From positions 3,782,001-3,846,000 of the forward strand of contig NC_135250.1 in assembly GCF_964204865.1 (NCBI RefSeq): a stretch of DNA of 64,000 nucleotides, given 5' to 3'. Shown here one piece after another: positions 21,970 to 33,700 of this stretch (the first letter of the stretch is position 1; each line of letters opens with the position of its first letter). Under the pieces are notes generated by a model. The model saw only the letters and a program-made list of their open reading frames with translations, did no database searches and was not told the DNA's origin. The DNA comes from Styela clava. Lineage: Eukaryota > Chordata > Ascidiacea > Stolidobranchia > Styelidae. The position numbers and the translations under genes are program-made.

Positions 21970-22788
21970 TAGGGTTGCCAACTATGAAAAGTCTAGGACA
22001 TAGATTACCGTCATCATTTATTATGTACCTTGCAGGAAAGAGCAATATAAAACAATGAAATACAAATTATATACAAGCTAAAAAAATATTAAAAAAATAT
22101 TCATGTGTTTTTCATTCATGTTTTATTTTTTCCGAAAGTTCACGACACGTGTCTTTCAAGTTGAAGTATATTAAAAGCTCACTTTTCATTTATTTTCAGT
22201 CCAGGTCTTATTTTCGAGAAAACACGGTATGGTAGTTTTGCGATTTTTAACCATTGCTGTGTTATGTCATAAAAAAAGTTAAGTCAGTAAGTGGGTCGCC
22301 ATAATCTGTGGTAATAAATAGTGGGTCCCAACTCTAAAAAGTTTGGGAACCACTGTTCTAGATAATTCGATAACATACTACGGTTACACAAGCATTTACA
22401 AAAACAGCATTATTGGATTGTGGACGTCATAGAGACCAATTATACATAGAATTTTCAGTTATTGAACTAGAATTTACTCAAATCTTGTAGTGTTGCCATT
22501 TGCCATCTTCGGAAAATTAATGTAAAATATTTGAAATGTTGATAAAGTTGGTGTTTCTTCGGCTATTTGAGAGTCAAAGGGAAATTAAAAAGAATAATTA
22601 AAAGCTTGCAAATACATAAACTGAGGCGATTTTTTAAGAACGGAACAATATCAAACACAGTACTATTATAACTCTCGGGCAAAACGACGTTGGAAAAAAT
22701 AAAGGACAATTATCATCTTAAAAAGGACAAGGACAAAAATCTCAATTAAAGGATTGTCCTTTGAAATAAAGGACGGTTGGCAACCCTA
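21970..22788. mobile_element. hAT-like non-autonomous element (TIR TAGGGTTGCCAAC)
   Basis: The 819-bp element has ends TAGGGTTGCCAAC and GTTGGCAACCCTA, an exact inverted pair. It has a perfect 8-bp target duplication CTGTAGAG at 21962-21969 and 22789-22796. It includes the end of another hAT-like element near 22335-22360 (GTTTGGGAACCACTG). No transposase frame remains. Confidence 0.9.
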
Positions 22789-23320
22789 CTGTAGAGTCCC
22801 TTCCCCGTAATGCGATCATTTTCGCCGAAATGCTTCGAATATGTGTAATATGCTTTGTAATCACAGCAAACACTTCATTTTTCATTAACATACTCTACAA
22901 ACCGGAAAACTGTTTGGCTTCAATTAAGCAGCCTCATCATTTTTTTTTGACATCAAATTCTTGTTTGGCGTTATTTCTGTATTCAAGCGAATGCGGCATG
23001 TACTTTGTTAGATCCCATTTGGATACAGTAGGCCTTATAACAGTATTTGCTAGTTGTAGTTGAAAGGTAACACGACCGGGCGGGGGTAGGTTATGCTTAA
23101 ACCAAAACTGCAGATTTACCAGCTTACTGTGGCTTCTTAGTTGCTGTAGTTGTGTGCAGAGCTGTATGAGAGATCTGTGCTAAGGATGGTAGGGCTGAAG
23201 GTGTCCAGTTTGAACTGTAGAACCAAAATTCAATGTACCTCATTTTTGCTCTATTTATTACACCTCATAAAAATGTCCTTATGCATTGTTTTAAAATAAC
23301 CTAATTCTGTAATTCCTGCA

Positions 23321-23326
23321 TTTCAG
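23321..23326 (+). promoter_or_regulatory. Possible 3' splice site in the mucolipin leader
   Basis: A pyrimidine-led TTTCAG about 100 bp before the mucolipin ATG could end a 5' UTR intron or accept a spliced leader. A tiny upstream frame (ATGATGTAG region) follows it. This rests on sequence motif only. Confidence 0.25.
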
Positions 23327-23428
23327 AAATGATGTAGAAATAAGCAAATTATAATCTGTGTTCAGATTTGTTAATTAAGATTCGTTACTCTTGTTAATGG
23401 TATAATATTTTTAACTCTTCTCTTCAAC

Positions 23429-25294
23429 ATGTCCGCAAGGTGCCAACCCAGATTCTCAACTGATGATGATTGTGCACTATTACCAGCGGACCCTGCTCTT
23501 GACAGCCCTATGGAGGCGAGCCAGAGTTCCTATAATGGCTATTTTCGACACCGGATGTCTCAGGCTCAAATCCCACACATGACACGACTCGAGTCGAGTA
23601 TTTCGATTCAGTCTCTCAGTGCAGGAACTCCTCATCTTGAAGAGAGAATGCGACGTAGGCTGAAATATTTTTTCATGAACCCATGTCAAAAGTACCAGGC
23701 GAAAAGGAGGAAGCCCTACAAACTATTTTTACAGATTTTGAAAATTGTCATTGTCACAGCACAATTGACCTTATTTGGAGAATCAAATCTTGCGCTTTCA
23801 AACTTCAAATTAGAAAACAATGAAGTTTTTCAAGCCTCGTTTCTGGGACATAATCGGACATACTATACAAAATCATCTGTATATTCGCAAGTGAATGAGA
23901 TTCGGAAACAATATGCAATTTGGAAAAACAATACTGTTGGTATATTCAGTTATCCTCCCACACCCCCTGGCAACATTTCAGCGGATATAGCACCTCCAGT
24001 GGTCATGTGTGTAACAAGTTACGACAGTATCAGCGAAAAATCACCCTCCACCTCGTTGGATTTTGACCTCGATAAACGCAGCACTGAATGCTTTAACTTG
24101 GAAAAATGGGTGAAAATGAACGATACAGAGGTTGAAATCGCTAAAAAAATTGTCAGAGATGATTACATACCTTTAAGCAATGGAACTTCATACTACATTG
24201 ACTTCCCTCGTTTGATAACGCTGGATGTTGCCATCGGATTTCTTGTTGTTCAAATAAATACACCGAGGGGTTTTACTCCCCCCATTTGCTTCAATACTAC
24301 AATCCTAATCACTTTAGATAATGCTGCACATAATGGAGTGCTATTCCCAAATCTTGTTTCGCAATATCATATGATTCCCTGCAGCAAGGATGAAACACCC
24401 TCTATAAATACAATGAAGATATTTTTGAATTTGTTTGATTCAATAATTGTCCTAGTCTGCGCTGTCTCGATGGTTTTGTGCTTACGATCGCTCTGGAAGG
24501 CGCAGATTTTAAGAATGCGATTCGAGACGTTTTTTAAAGCGCAATATAACAAAAAACTGAACATGTCGGATAAACTTGAATTTTTCAATATGTGGTATTT
24601 GCTTATTATCATCAGCGATGTCTTGACAATCCTGGGATCTTTGTCAAAAATCGTTTTGCAAAACAAATACCTAGGACTGGTGGATTACAACGTTTGCAGT
24701 GTGTTTTTAGGTGTTGGTTGCTTATGTGTATGGATTGGCGTTTTAAGATATGCAGGATTTTTCCATCAGTACAATGTTCTTGTACTAACACTCAAAAAAT
24801 CATTACCACACGTTTGCCGTTTTATGGTCTGTGCTTCGTTATTGTATCTTGGATTTATGTTCTGTGGTTGGGTGGTGCTTGGACCTCATCATCATAAATT
24901 TCGAAGTCTGGTTGTGACGTCTGAAGCACTTTTCTCTCTTATTAACGGAGACGATATGTACATGACTTTTGAAGAAATGTCGAAGACGAGTACAGCTATG
25001 GTCGTGTTTTCTCAGATTTATTTATACGTATTCATTGCATTATTTATTTACGTTGTTTTGAGTTTATTCATCGCTGTAATCATGGACACTTATGAAACTA
25101 TAAAGGACTGGCAAGACCAAACCCAGCAAGACCAGTCAGAACTCGAAAAATTTGTTGCCCCTTGCACAGCAGATGCAAGCGTTGAAAATTATGGATTTGA
25201 CACTTTAAATTCCGCCACTATGTGTTGTTGGTGTTGCTTCGGCAATAATGGAGAAGATTTAGGCGCAGATGATGAACTACTATTGGATGACTAA
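23429..25294 (+). CDS. MCOLN: Mucolipin (TRPML) endolysosomal cation channel, intronless coding region
   Basis: One 621-codon frame encodes the whole channel. The basic N-terminal block RMRRRLKYFFMNPC (residues 73-86) and KRRKPYK (92-98) is typical of TRPML and binds phosphoinositides in the family. TM1 is at about 98-116. A long luminal loop follows to about 330, with N-glycosylation sites at 141, 167, 182, 231, 251 and 289 and cysteines 194, 221, 287 and 318. TM2-TM5 are at about 332-353, 386-408, 424-442 and 458-483. The pore helix is followed by the selectivity filter NGDDMY (506-511), the mucolipin signature, and TM6 at about 523-553. Sorting signals are visible: an acidic dileucine DDDCALL near residue 12, a palmitoylation-like cluster CCWCC at 599-603, and DDELLL at 614-619. 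Family members release Ca2+, Fe2+ or Zn2+ from late endosomes and lysosomes. The start at 23429 is the first ATG of the frame, and the N-terminal length fits the family. Which vertebrate paralogue is closest cannot be told here. Confidence 0.97.
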   Translation: MSARCQPRFSTDDDCALLPADPALDSPMEASQSSYNGYFRHRMSQAQIPHMTRLESSISIQSLSAGTPHLEERMRRRLKYFFMNPCQKYQAKRRKPYKLFLQILKIVIVTAQLTLFGESNLALSNFKLENNEVFQASFLGHNRTYYTKSSVYSQVNEIRKQYAIWKNNTVGIFSYPPTPPGNISADIAPPVVMCVTSYDSISEKSPSTSLDFDLDKRSTECFNLEKWVKMNDTEVEIAKKIVRDDYIPLSNGTSYYIDFPRLITLDVAIGFLVVQINTPRGFTPPICFNTTILITLDNAAHNGVLFPNLVSQYHMIPCSKDETPSINTMKIFLNLFDSIIVLVCAVSMVLCLRSLWKAQILRMRFETFFKAQYNKKLNMSDKLEFFNMWYLLIIISDVLTILGSLSKIVLQNKYLGLVDYNVCSVFLGVGCLCVWIGVLRYAGFFHQYNVLVLTLKKSLPHVCRFMVCASLLYLGFMFCGWVVLGPHHHKFRSLVVTSEALFSLINGDDMYMTFEEMSKTSTAMVVFSQIYLYVFIALFIYVVLSLFIAVIMDTYETIKDWQDQTQQDQSELEKFVAPCTADASVENYGFDTLNSATMCCWCCFGNNGEDLGADDELLLDD

Positions 25295-25472
25295 AAATGG
25301 CCTTTGACATTTGGATCGCTGGACCTGTGCTATGCATAGCATTTGAGTTTGCAACTTGAAATATTGATATATTATAAGTTGTAACTTCCATCTAAATTTC
25401 ACATTTAGTTTGATATTTAATTGAATTATAAAGTCCATCATGTATCTGAAACTAGTAACAGGATACGTTTCC

Positions 25473-25737
25473 AGGGCTTCCCCAACCTTTTAAGGTTGCG
25501 ATCCCTTTTCAATATATTAAAATTTACTGTGACCTCTGTTAAGAAGGCATTGTTATGCCAGCGCGTTGCTTCACTGATCTAATGAATTCTATCAAAACTG
25601 TGTTTTTAAAGTTTTGCACTAATTTTAATAATTGAGTTTCAAAGCAAGAGCCTGAAAAAGTACAGTAGATATTTGTTCGAATTGCTGTACCCTTTGAGAC
25701 CCCTAAAAATGGTTACGTCCAGTTTGGAAAGCCCTGT
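25473..25737. mobile_element. Possible hAT-like element (CAGGGCTTCCCCAACC)
   Basis: Ends are CAGGGCTTCCCCAACC and GTTTGGAAAGCCCTG. The target duplication is not clear. It lies about 180 bp after the mucolipin stop. Confidence 0.5.
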
Positions 25738-25869
25738 AATATTTGAACATACTGGACAGGACATAAACTGGTAACCGAGCGAGAGATCATGGTCCGCCAT
25801 AATATGATTAAGCTCTTACTGATGATATAGTGCTGTATAATCAAGTACCGGTAATTGCGATTGGGAAAA

Positions 25870-26074
25870 TAGGGTGTCCATAGCCTTAAAAAAAATTTCA
25901 ATTTGCAAAGGGGATTTATTGATATTGTATATTGTTTTGTCCCTCACAGATGTATTGGATGAAGTAAAAATACTTGAACAATTACTGACTAAAAACAACA
26001 AACTGGTTAATATATATTGAGAACTGATTTCATATCAAAATTGAAATTGTGAAGGGATATTACGGACACCCTGT
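25870..26074. mobile_element. Mariner-type MITE, best-preserved family E copy
   Basis: Ends are AGGGTGTCCATAGCCTTAAA and GGATATTACGGACACCCTG, next to TA dinucleotides. The interior shares TGAACAATTACTGACTAAAA and ATATATTGAGAACTG with the other copies. TA flanks and GGGTGTCC ends fit Tc1/mariner. Confidence 0.7.
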
Positions 26075-28216
26075 ATAGTAAAGTAGGCCTATTCGGTTTA
26101 ACAACTTCCAAGTATATTCAGGAAATGATTAATAGCTTATCTATATGAGTAAGTCTTAGGCTTACTTGTAGCAAGGAATGAACAAAACTGAATTGAATTC
26201 AAATGTGTGCATTCAACATAGCTTATTAAGTCCACATTATCGCTTTTCGTAAATTCGATACATACTTTCTAGAGGTCGAATATACAGCTAGTCGTCAAAC
26301 AAGAACGAATTTTGATTATCACGATATTCCAAGAGCTTTTTGTGCTAACCTCTCTGATTTTCACTGAATATATTCCATAATTAGAATGTGTTTTCAGTGG
26401 TAAATTATTCCATATTGACTCCTATTCGTTATTAATACCTCAATTCCATCTCATCCATTTAGTACGTTTTCGTGCTAATCCCCTGATTCTCACTGAATAT
26501 ATTTCATCGATAGAATGTTGGTTTTAAAATTATTCAGGGGTAAATCATTCCATTTTGACTCTTATTTGTGATTAATACCTCAATCCCATCTAATCATCTA
26601 TTTAGTAAAGTGATTATCTGCTTAATATAATACTATACATTTAATTATTAATACATTGTCTATTTTTAAATTCACACTGAATTCTTGTAATTTCAAAATG
26701 AATTACAGTAAGAAACAGAGATTTCTTCACCATAAATGAAACGAAGTGCTATCTTTTTATTGCTCTTTTATTATTTTTCCGATTTATTTCCTCGCATTCT
26801 GCGGTTGTTTGTTGGCCACCATTTATTTTCTGCCAGGCCAGGTTACTTCCTGATGGAACATATTCAAATAAAAGTCTAGGCTCTTTTGTACCACTGAAGG
26901 AAATAATGGGAAATTTGAGATAAACACCCCTGTTTTAAATTAACAAATTAGTAGTTATTGGGGTTAAGGTTAGAAATTATTTAAAAATATGAATTTTCAG
27001 TGCAATCTGCATTCGTAATCCTAACTGGATATTTACTGATTTTCTTATTTTGATCGTTGACGGGGCCTTTGTACAAAAGATTCAAATCATATGAGCGAAC
27101 ATTCTCACTATTTTTACCCTGATTCCCAATTGAAGGGCATTCGATTCACGAGTTTAGTCAATGGCTGTTAATGAGTATCAAGCAGTAAACTAACTTACTG
27201 ATAATATGTTTTCTTGGATTGTGATTGACTTATCCTAGGTTGCGAGAATTTAAGTTAAGTGAAGGTAATATATACTGTTATGCCCAGCCACAAATTTTTT
27301 GATCTATCAAATTTTAGCATATAAAATAATTGTAACATATTAATTTTCTGTTTTTTTATTATTAGTACATATATTCAAGTTGTATGTGATTGGTTATTAT
27401 CAGCAAATATTTCACTTGTGTCAGCGTCACAAGACTTGTAAAATATTTCTTATTGATTTGTTAATTTGCTGCTTACATGACGATTCTGACAGTCCTATGC
27501 AACATTTATAGTTGTTTATAAAGTTTCTATTCTTGCTATGTCTTGCTATTGTATATTGGAAGTTTGTTATACTTTCTAATATTCCATTTGTTTATGAAAT
27601 GCATCAGGGTGGTCCAAATTGGAAAAAGCGAGGGATAAAAAAAGTTCTCATCAATTATGTATTTGGTAGGGAATTGATATGTTGGATGAATGGGTTTCAG
27701 CTTATTTTTGATATAATAAACTGTCTGTTCCCTCTTATACAGGGTGATCCAAAAAAAAAAAAATTCAAGTCATCTGGAGCATATTCTAGAGATAACACAA
27801 CTTTTGTGCAAAGCTTCCCAGATTACTGAAACTCATCGGGTACAATCATACAAATTTTTTACATGGGTTCTCTTTTATCAAGTCACCTGTTTGTAATATC
27901 CGTCCATCATTTTGATGGATGCAAAAAGACAACACTTGTGGGTGAATGCATGTGGCCCGCATATTGAATTTGGACTACTCTGGCATTTATTACCAATATC
28001 TTCTTTTTGTGAGCTATTTCTGCCATTTTGCAACCTGTTCACAGAGTTCATTTTTTTTTGTTTATTCATATCAAAGCTGAACATATCTTACTTTTTGAAC
28101 TTAATCAAATTTTCCCCTATATCAGTATCTGTGCACTGTCCTGATATCATACTTCATGGAACTCATAGCATTTTAGTTGCAACTTGCAAGGGTTTACAAA
28201 GAAATATATTCTAGTC

Positions 28217-28370
28217 CAGGAGTGTGCAACAGGCGGCCCAGCTCGCCAGCGACCACAAAGCGATAGACGCATTCTCTTCTTTAGCCTTGCTCGTTAAATA
28301 TTTTATGTTGCCCAGCTAAATTTCTGGAGTTGGTTATATGCCCACCAACAAAAAATGTTGCACACCCTCG
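28217..28370. mobile_element. Short hAT-like MITE with perfect target duplication
   Basis: The 154-bp element has ends CAGGAGTGTGCAAC and GTTGCACACCCTCG. It has the 8-bp duplication TTCTAGTC at 28209-28216 and 28371-28378. The ends relate it to the GTTGTGCAAC family at 373-649. Confidence 0.8.
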
Positions 28371-28569
28371 TTCTAGTCAAATTTGAGATAGGCCTACTGC
28401 TATTTAAAAAATATTGAGAAAAATTTTTTTTTGAATTTCTAGATATTGAAATTAATAATTATGCAAAATTTATCGTTTTTGCCTTGATGAATTGATTGAT
28501 TATTTGAGATAAAAATTTCTCACTATATATCAATACAGGTTTTACATTTTTCATATTACTGCTGACCGA

Positions 28570-29110
28570 AAGCCTGTATTATTAGTATGAAATTCCTCTA
28601 TTTATGTACGACAGTTTTGCTTTTGTGATTTTACTGAACTAAAAAAATGTGTTGTGGGTACCTGTTGCAATGGTCGAGATTTTTGTATTATCAGTATGAA
28701 ATTCCCCCTTTTTTGTACCAAAGTTTTGCTTTTGAATTTTCGCAGAACTAAAAGTGTTGTAGTGTAGGGTCCTGTTTCAAATATCGGGATTTATGTATTA
28801 TCAGTTAAATTTCCCCATTTGTGTACCAAAGTTTTGCTTTTGTAATTTTACAGAACTAAAAAATTGTTGTGGGGTCCTGTAACAATGATCAAGATTTCTG
28901 TATTATGAGCATGAAATTCTCCCCATTTGTGTACCAAAGTTTCGCTTTTGAAAATTTTTACAAAACTAAAAACAAATGTTGTGGGGTTCTGTGTGACACT
29001 GATAGAGATTTCTGTATTATCAGTTAAAATTCCCCAATTGTGAACCTAAAGTTTTGCTTTTAAAATTTTTTGTAGAACAGAAAAATGATTTGTTGTGTCC
29101 TGTGACGAAC
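28570..29110. repeat. Five-copy tandem repeat, unit about 109 bp
   Basis: The motif GTACCAAAGTTTTGCTTTT (with variants) recurs near 28614, 28723, 28831, 28939 and 29051. Around it recur TGTATTATCAG, GAAATTCCCC, AGAACTAAAA and GTTGTGGGGTCCTGT. Copies are diverged, so the array is old. Confidence 0.85.
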
Positions 29111-30321
29111 TACTCATCCTATGTTCCACCTATTTGTATTGCAATTGCATTCATGTGCAACCTGATCTTCAATACGAATACCCCTTTTTCAAGTGGGCAC
29201 TTTAAACCCAGGCTTTGATTTTTGTGACTTTTTTTTGAGAATTGGACAATTTTGCTTTAATTTTGCAGCAGACTCATTTTTTGTTTACACTTACTAATGT
29301 ATTTCAATATAGCTGTAAACCCCAGTTTAGATGCTAATTTTTCAGTATATGCATAACAAGAATGATGGCAATTTATTATTTTTTTTCCCTACTATTTATC
29401 GTTCCCTAATGAAACTTAGGACTGAAGATATACCGTTCCTTTCTAAAATATTAGCTTTTCAGCATTCATTGGTTGCTTATACAAAGCCTAGTTCAGAATG
29501 AAGGTGTAAAATGCCTCCAAAATGAATAAAAAATGCAAAGAAACTCGGAAAACCAGAAATCATATTATTTATTCTTGAAATTTTCGTTTGATGAAATAAT
29601 TTATCGAGTATTTTAAAGTATGAAGCACGCTGAAATCTATAAAAAAAATACTTTATTTGACAGTTAAATTTGGTATTTTACATTTATGTGTTATCTATTA
29701 CATCGCATATGTTTTCACCAATTTATAATGCATTGTTCATAAAACCTTGTGACAAAGATCCTTCCATGTTGCATAAAATATGCCTGTCCTGCTGTTACAC
29801 AGGAAATTACTTAACTTATGGGTTCAGGAAGATAAAACAATAGCACTGCTTTTTGTATTACCTGTGTTTCCTTTTCGGTTATGTTTCAAACAATAGGACG
29901 TTGATAAAGTTAACTGCTTTGACCATTAAAATCATAAACACATGGCATATTTTACTTCATGAAATATGAAAAAACATTTTTTTTTTATCCTGGTATTTAC
30001 CGTATGCTTTGGAGAATGAAGATATTACGACAGATTATTAATGATATCATTGACCCATGGTCTCTAATCTGGTTTGCTATCAGGGATGGCGATAGCTCAA
30101 AAATTCCATTATTATGCTATTTCATTTGTTCAAATTTTTTGCTGCTCTGGGCCCTGGGGAAAATTACTTTCTATTATCCCAATTGTCAAGAATCCATTTT
30201 ATGCGTATTTCCAGCTCAAAAATGCACTTGTATTTGAATTGAAAATATCCAGTAATTCAATATTATTGTTGACGTTAATATTTCTAAATGTATCTCATTC
30301 TATATCTCAATATTGAATGAT

Positions 30322-30527
30322 ATTCTTGTAGTGTGTGTACCAGGTTAGGGTTGGGCCATAATTTTATTCCAATTTTCCTTATTTTAGTTACGAGTTCGGG
30401 GACTGCCTGTGTTAGCCAAGTGAATATACCCCCTGCTCATGGGCTTCCGTCCCTTTCTACAACTTGATGTAAAGTAGGCGAACAAAATTAGTTACCTCCA
30501 TATTGGTACACACACTTCTGGAGCGCC
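30322..30527 (+). mobile_element. MITE type B
   Basis: It carries the family core ACCAGGTTAGGGTTGGGCCA, CCAAGTGAATATACCCCCTG and ACAACTTGATGTAAAGTAGG, ending CACTTCTGGAGCGCC. It lies about 190 bp before the first recognised MRPS11 exon. Confidence 0.75.
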
Positions 30528-30710
30528 AGACTTGAAGAAACTCTAGTCAATACGCTTAGAAAACAATCCAATTCATTTGTTTAAATCAGCAATTTTTATT
30601 ATTAATTTTTTTAATAATTGTTTGTATTCAACTTGCCACTGATCAGTTCAATTCATTAATTTCATTCATACTTTATTTATTTTAAATAATTTGTTGTATT
30701 TACTTTTTTT

Positions 30711-30713
30711 CAG
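30711..30713 (+). promoter_or_regulatory. 3' splice acceptor 34 bp before the MRPS11 start codon
   Basis: TACTTTTTTTCAG precedes a 34-nt leader before the ATG at 30748. It could close a 5' UTR intron or be a trans-splice acceptor for a spliced leader, as occurs in tunicates and some other phyla. The sequence alone cannot decide. Confidence 0.55.
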
Positions 30714-30747
30714 ATTTATTTGACTCAATAAAAGCATTTTCAACATT

Positions 30748-33700
30748 ATGTTGAAAGCATTACATCCCTTATGCAGAAATCTTACCTGCTCAAGAGTCTC
30801 ACAGCAAACTTCTAATTTTTCATCGTTTTCACAATGGACACTTCTGAATAAAACTTATAATGGACAATTATCGGAAAAAAATATATTTTCTATGAATAAT
30901 ATCGGACAAGTATCGAAAATACACACTTTACAATTCCAGAAAAAGTGTTGTAACATTTTGAACTTAAACACGCAAAGTGTATCTGCAATTTATGATTTGA
31001 AAAACGTTGCGTTCATCTCCGGACGATTTTTAGAATTAGAAGAAGTACAAACAGAACCAGAACAAGACAGATTTAATTTTGATAAGCATTATGAAGAAGT
31101 TCGGCAACAAAACTTTGGGCCGGTACCAGTATCAGAATGTGATTTTCCGAGGTATACTTTTTATTCGATTTACATGAATTTTTGGATTTGAAGTCTATGT
31201 TTTTGATTTGAACCTATGCTTCCCTAGGGCATAGGTTCCCAAAGTGCTCCATGCAGAGCACTGGGGCTCTGTGAGAAATACCTAGGAGCTCCGCAAACTA
31301 TTCATTTACCTATTAAAATACTGACTTGACTAATTGTGTAACCGTCCAAAGAAGCTATAATGGAATTAATAATATATGACAACGGTAAGAAGTAATTCTA
31401 CCTCTTCATGGGATCCATAACACCAAAAATTGAGGACCCCTGTCCTAGGAAAAGACCCAAGTTTGAGAACCACTGTTCTGATTAATTTAGTTTCGAGAAT
31501 ATTTTTGGAAATCATATTTTAATACTGAAGAAATTTGCTCTCGATATGATGACAATTGACAAGTGTTTCACACCTTACCTAAGTTATAATGAATTGGGTA
31601 TGCAGTGCTGAAAGAATGAGCGTTCCTTTGAAAATAAGCTTCTTATGTATTAGCCTTAATTCATAAAAAAATCGTTTGTCTGATAAAAACTATGATCTGA
31701 CGAAGCTCACAATGTACTGGCTATTTCTTGGGAAGAGATTAATGTTTTTCCTCCTTCTTCATTTGCTTGTTAAATTGGACTTATCATTACGTAACATACA
31801 TGATGAGAGCAGCAGTGTTTGAATAAATACATCACATATTTGATTAACTCATTTTCAACGACCTATCATATGACTGTTTAATATTTAAACAGTACAAAAT
31901 CAATTAAATTACCGGTAATTCATATATTTAATACACTATATGGCCATTTGTGTGTTCATAATTTACTTCTGTGCAGTAGGATACAAATTATGGTAATTTA
32001 TTAAAGAATATTTTAAATCTATGCTGTTTAAAATCGAACATACTATCGGCAATCTGTTATTTGGCAGACTATTTTCCCGCTAATAAGCCAGAACTGCAAT
32101 ATGTGCCATCAAACCGGATAAGAGGCCGTGGTTCTTCATATGATTAATTCGTCTTATTGGCTTTCCTTCCCTCAGAATAAATATTTAAATCCTATCCTAA
32201 GTCTGAGTCTTGAGTCAATTGTGAATTTTCCTCAATTCCACTCTACTTCCACTCTGTTTGTGGGCATGCATGCTCATCTTAAGCCTTGCTCTAGTCTGAC
32301 AACTCTTATAAATATCATTTATTCTTTTAGTGGAGATGCTGCATTAACAACATGGGAATATGCCAAGCGAGATCATCTGGTATACGACGGAATAAAATAC
32401 AGCGAACTTCCTATCGCCTCCATTCAAGCTAAATATAACAACACTTTCATAAGCATACATTCAACTGACGGTAAGTTAATGTGTCGTATCATTCTTGGAC
32501 ATCTATGTCTATATGGTCATCTATGTAGATCTGTATTTTTGGAATATATAGCTGAGTTGCAAAAAACATTTTTAAATAGTTCGAGGACTAGCCGAATTAC
32601 TCCCATAGAATTTTTACCTGAAATTATAGCCTAACCTGGCACACATACTACTTTCCAGTGTTTGTCATCTTGGTTCACATACTACGGTACCCAATTACAT
32701 GTGTAGTAGTATTTGTTGTTTTGTGAGAATGTTTTTATGTAATAGCCTATAATATGGTTGCTAGTGAGTGTTTGTGCTTTTAGATCTTTCATGTTGATAA
32801 ATATGCGATAAAAACATATATTCAGAGCTGTAGAGTTATAGTTGACGAAAGTTTTAATTTTGACTCTAGAATTAGTAAAATTTTGATTCTAGTCCAATTC
32901 TGCGGAGTTCGAAAATTTGACACCAATATCAATAAAAACATGTCATCAGCGTATTTCTAACGCTAAGCACGAGGCTCCACAACACATCACTAGAATGATA
33001 TTTTAGAAAATATACCTTAATTGCAACAAATTAGATAATTTCAACCAGTTATCATTATCTGATTATGAGTATAAAAATTTAGTGTTTGTGCTTTTAGCAT
33101 TTCCATCCTGTTGATGAGGATTTTGGTGGATAAAAGTTTAAATTCACTCCAGGATGAATAAAATTTTGACTTCCAAATGTCCGATTTCAAAAATTTGACT
33201 CCAATATCATCAAATACATGTCTACAGTGTTCACTCTAAAGCAGTGGGCGGCAACCTTTTTCAGGTGACGGACCGGTAAAGTCTGACCAAAACTTTGGCA
33301 GACCACCTTTACACAAATGAACTAAGCTTTTGTGATAAACTAAATAAACTGTGTTCCTAATTCGGAGGTATGGTCGACAGTGATACACGTAACGTGTTTC
33401 TTACATCCAGTCTACTTCGATATTTCGTTTTGTAGTTGTCAATTTTGAAAACCCGGCCTCACACAAATAGGATGTCGGGAAAGGTAACAATGCCTGTAAA
33501 GCTTCTGTAGCTATGTCTGGGTATTATTTTAAGAGTTTTGACCAAACGACCGCAAGGTATATATTGCAAAGATGCTTTTCAACTCATTACCTTTTAAATT
33601 TTGGATCAACTGTCCTGTATAAGACAATCTCATCGTTGATTCGTTAGGTTTATTTACGAAGGGATTTCATATCCATTCCTTTAAAATCCTTGGGTCGTTT

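Larger units (their letters stand above)
13576..23428. other. Non-coding interval between the ADGRD1-like gene and mucolipin
   Basis: No coding exon was recognised. The interval holds the 3.3-kb tandem duplication (14582-21314), mobile elements listed separately, SINE 3' tail fragments (for example 17770-17930, and 15890-16020 on the minus strand) and a short (TA)n run at 14099-14117. Some open frames are 60-120 codons long (for example 16936-17142, 20409-20774, 22830-23063), but they lack recognisable domains, and the first two are copies of one another inside the duplication. Confidence 0.6.
25295..30713. other. Non-coding interval between mucolipin and MRPS11
   Basis: It holds the mucolipin 3' flank, hAT-like and mariner-type MITEs, and a tandem array. 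One of three copies of an old repeat lies at 26918-27060 (AACAAATTAGTAGTTATTGG, CAGTGCAATCTGCATTCGTA; others near 40870-41000 and 56510-56620). Open frames such as 27512-27829 and 27912-28214 show no domain. Confidence 0.6.
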
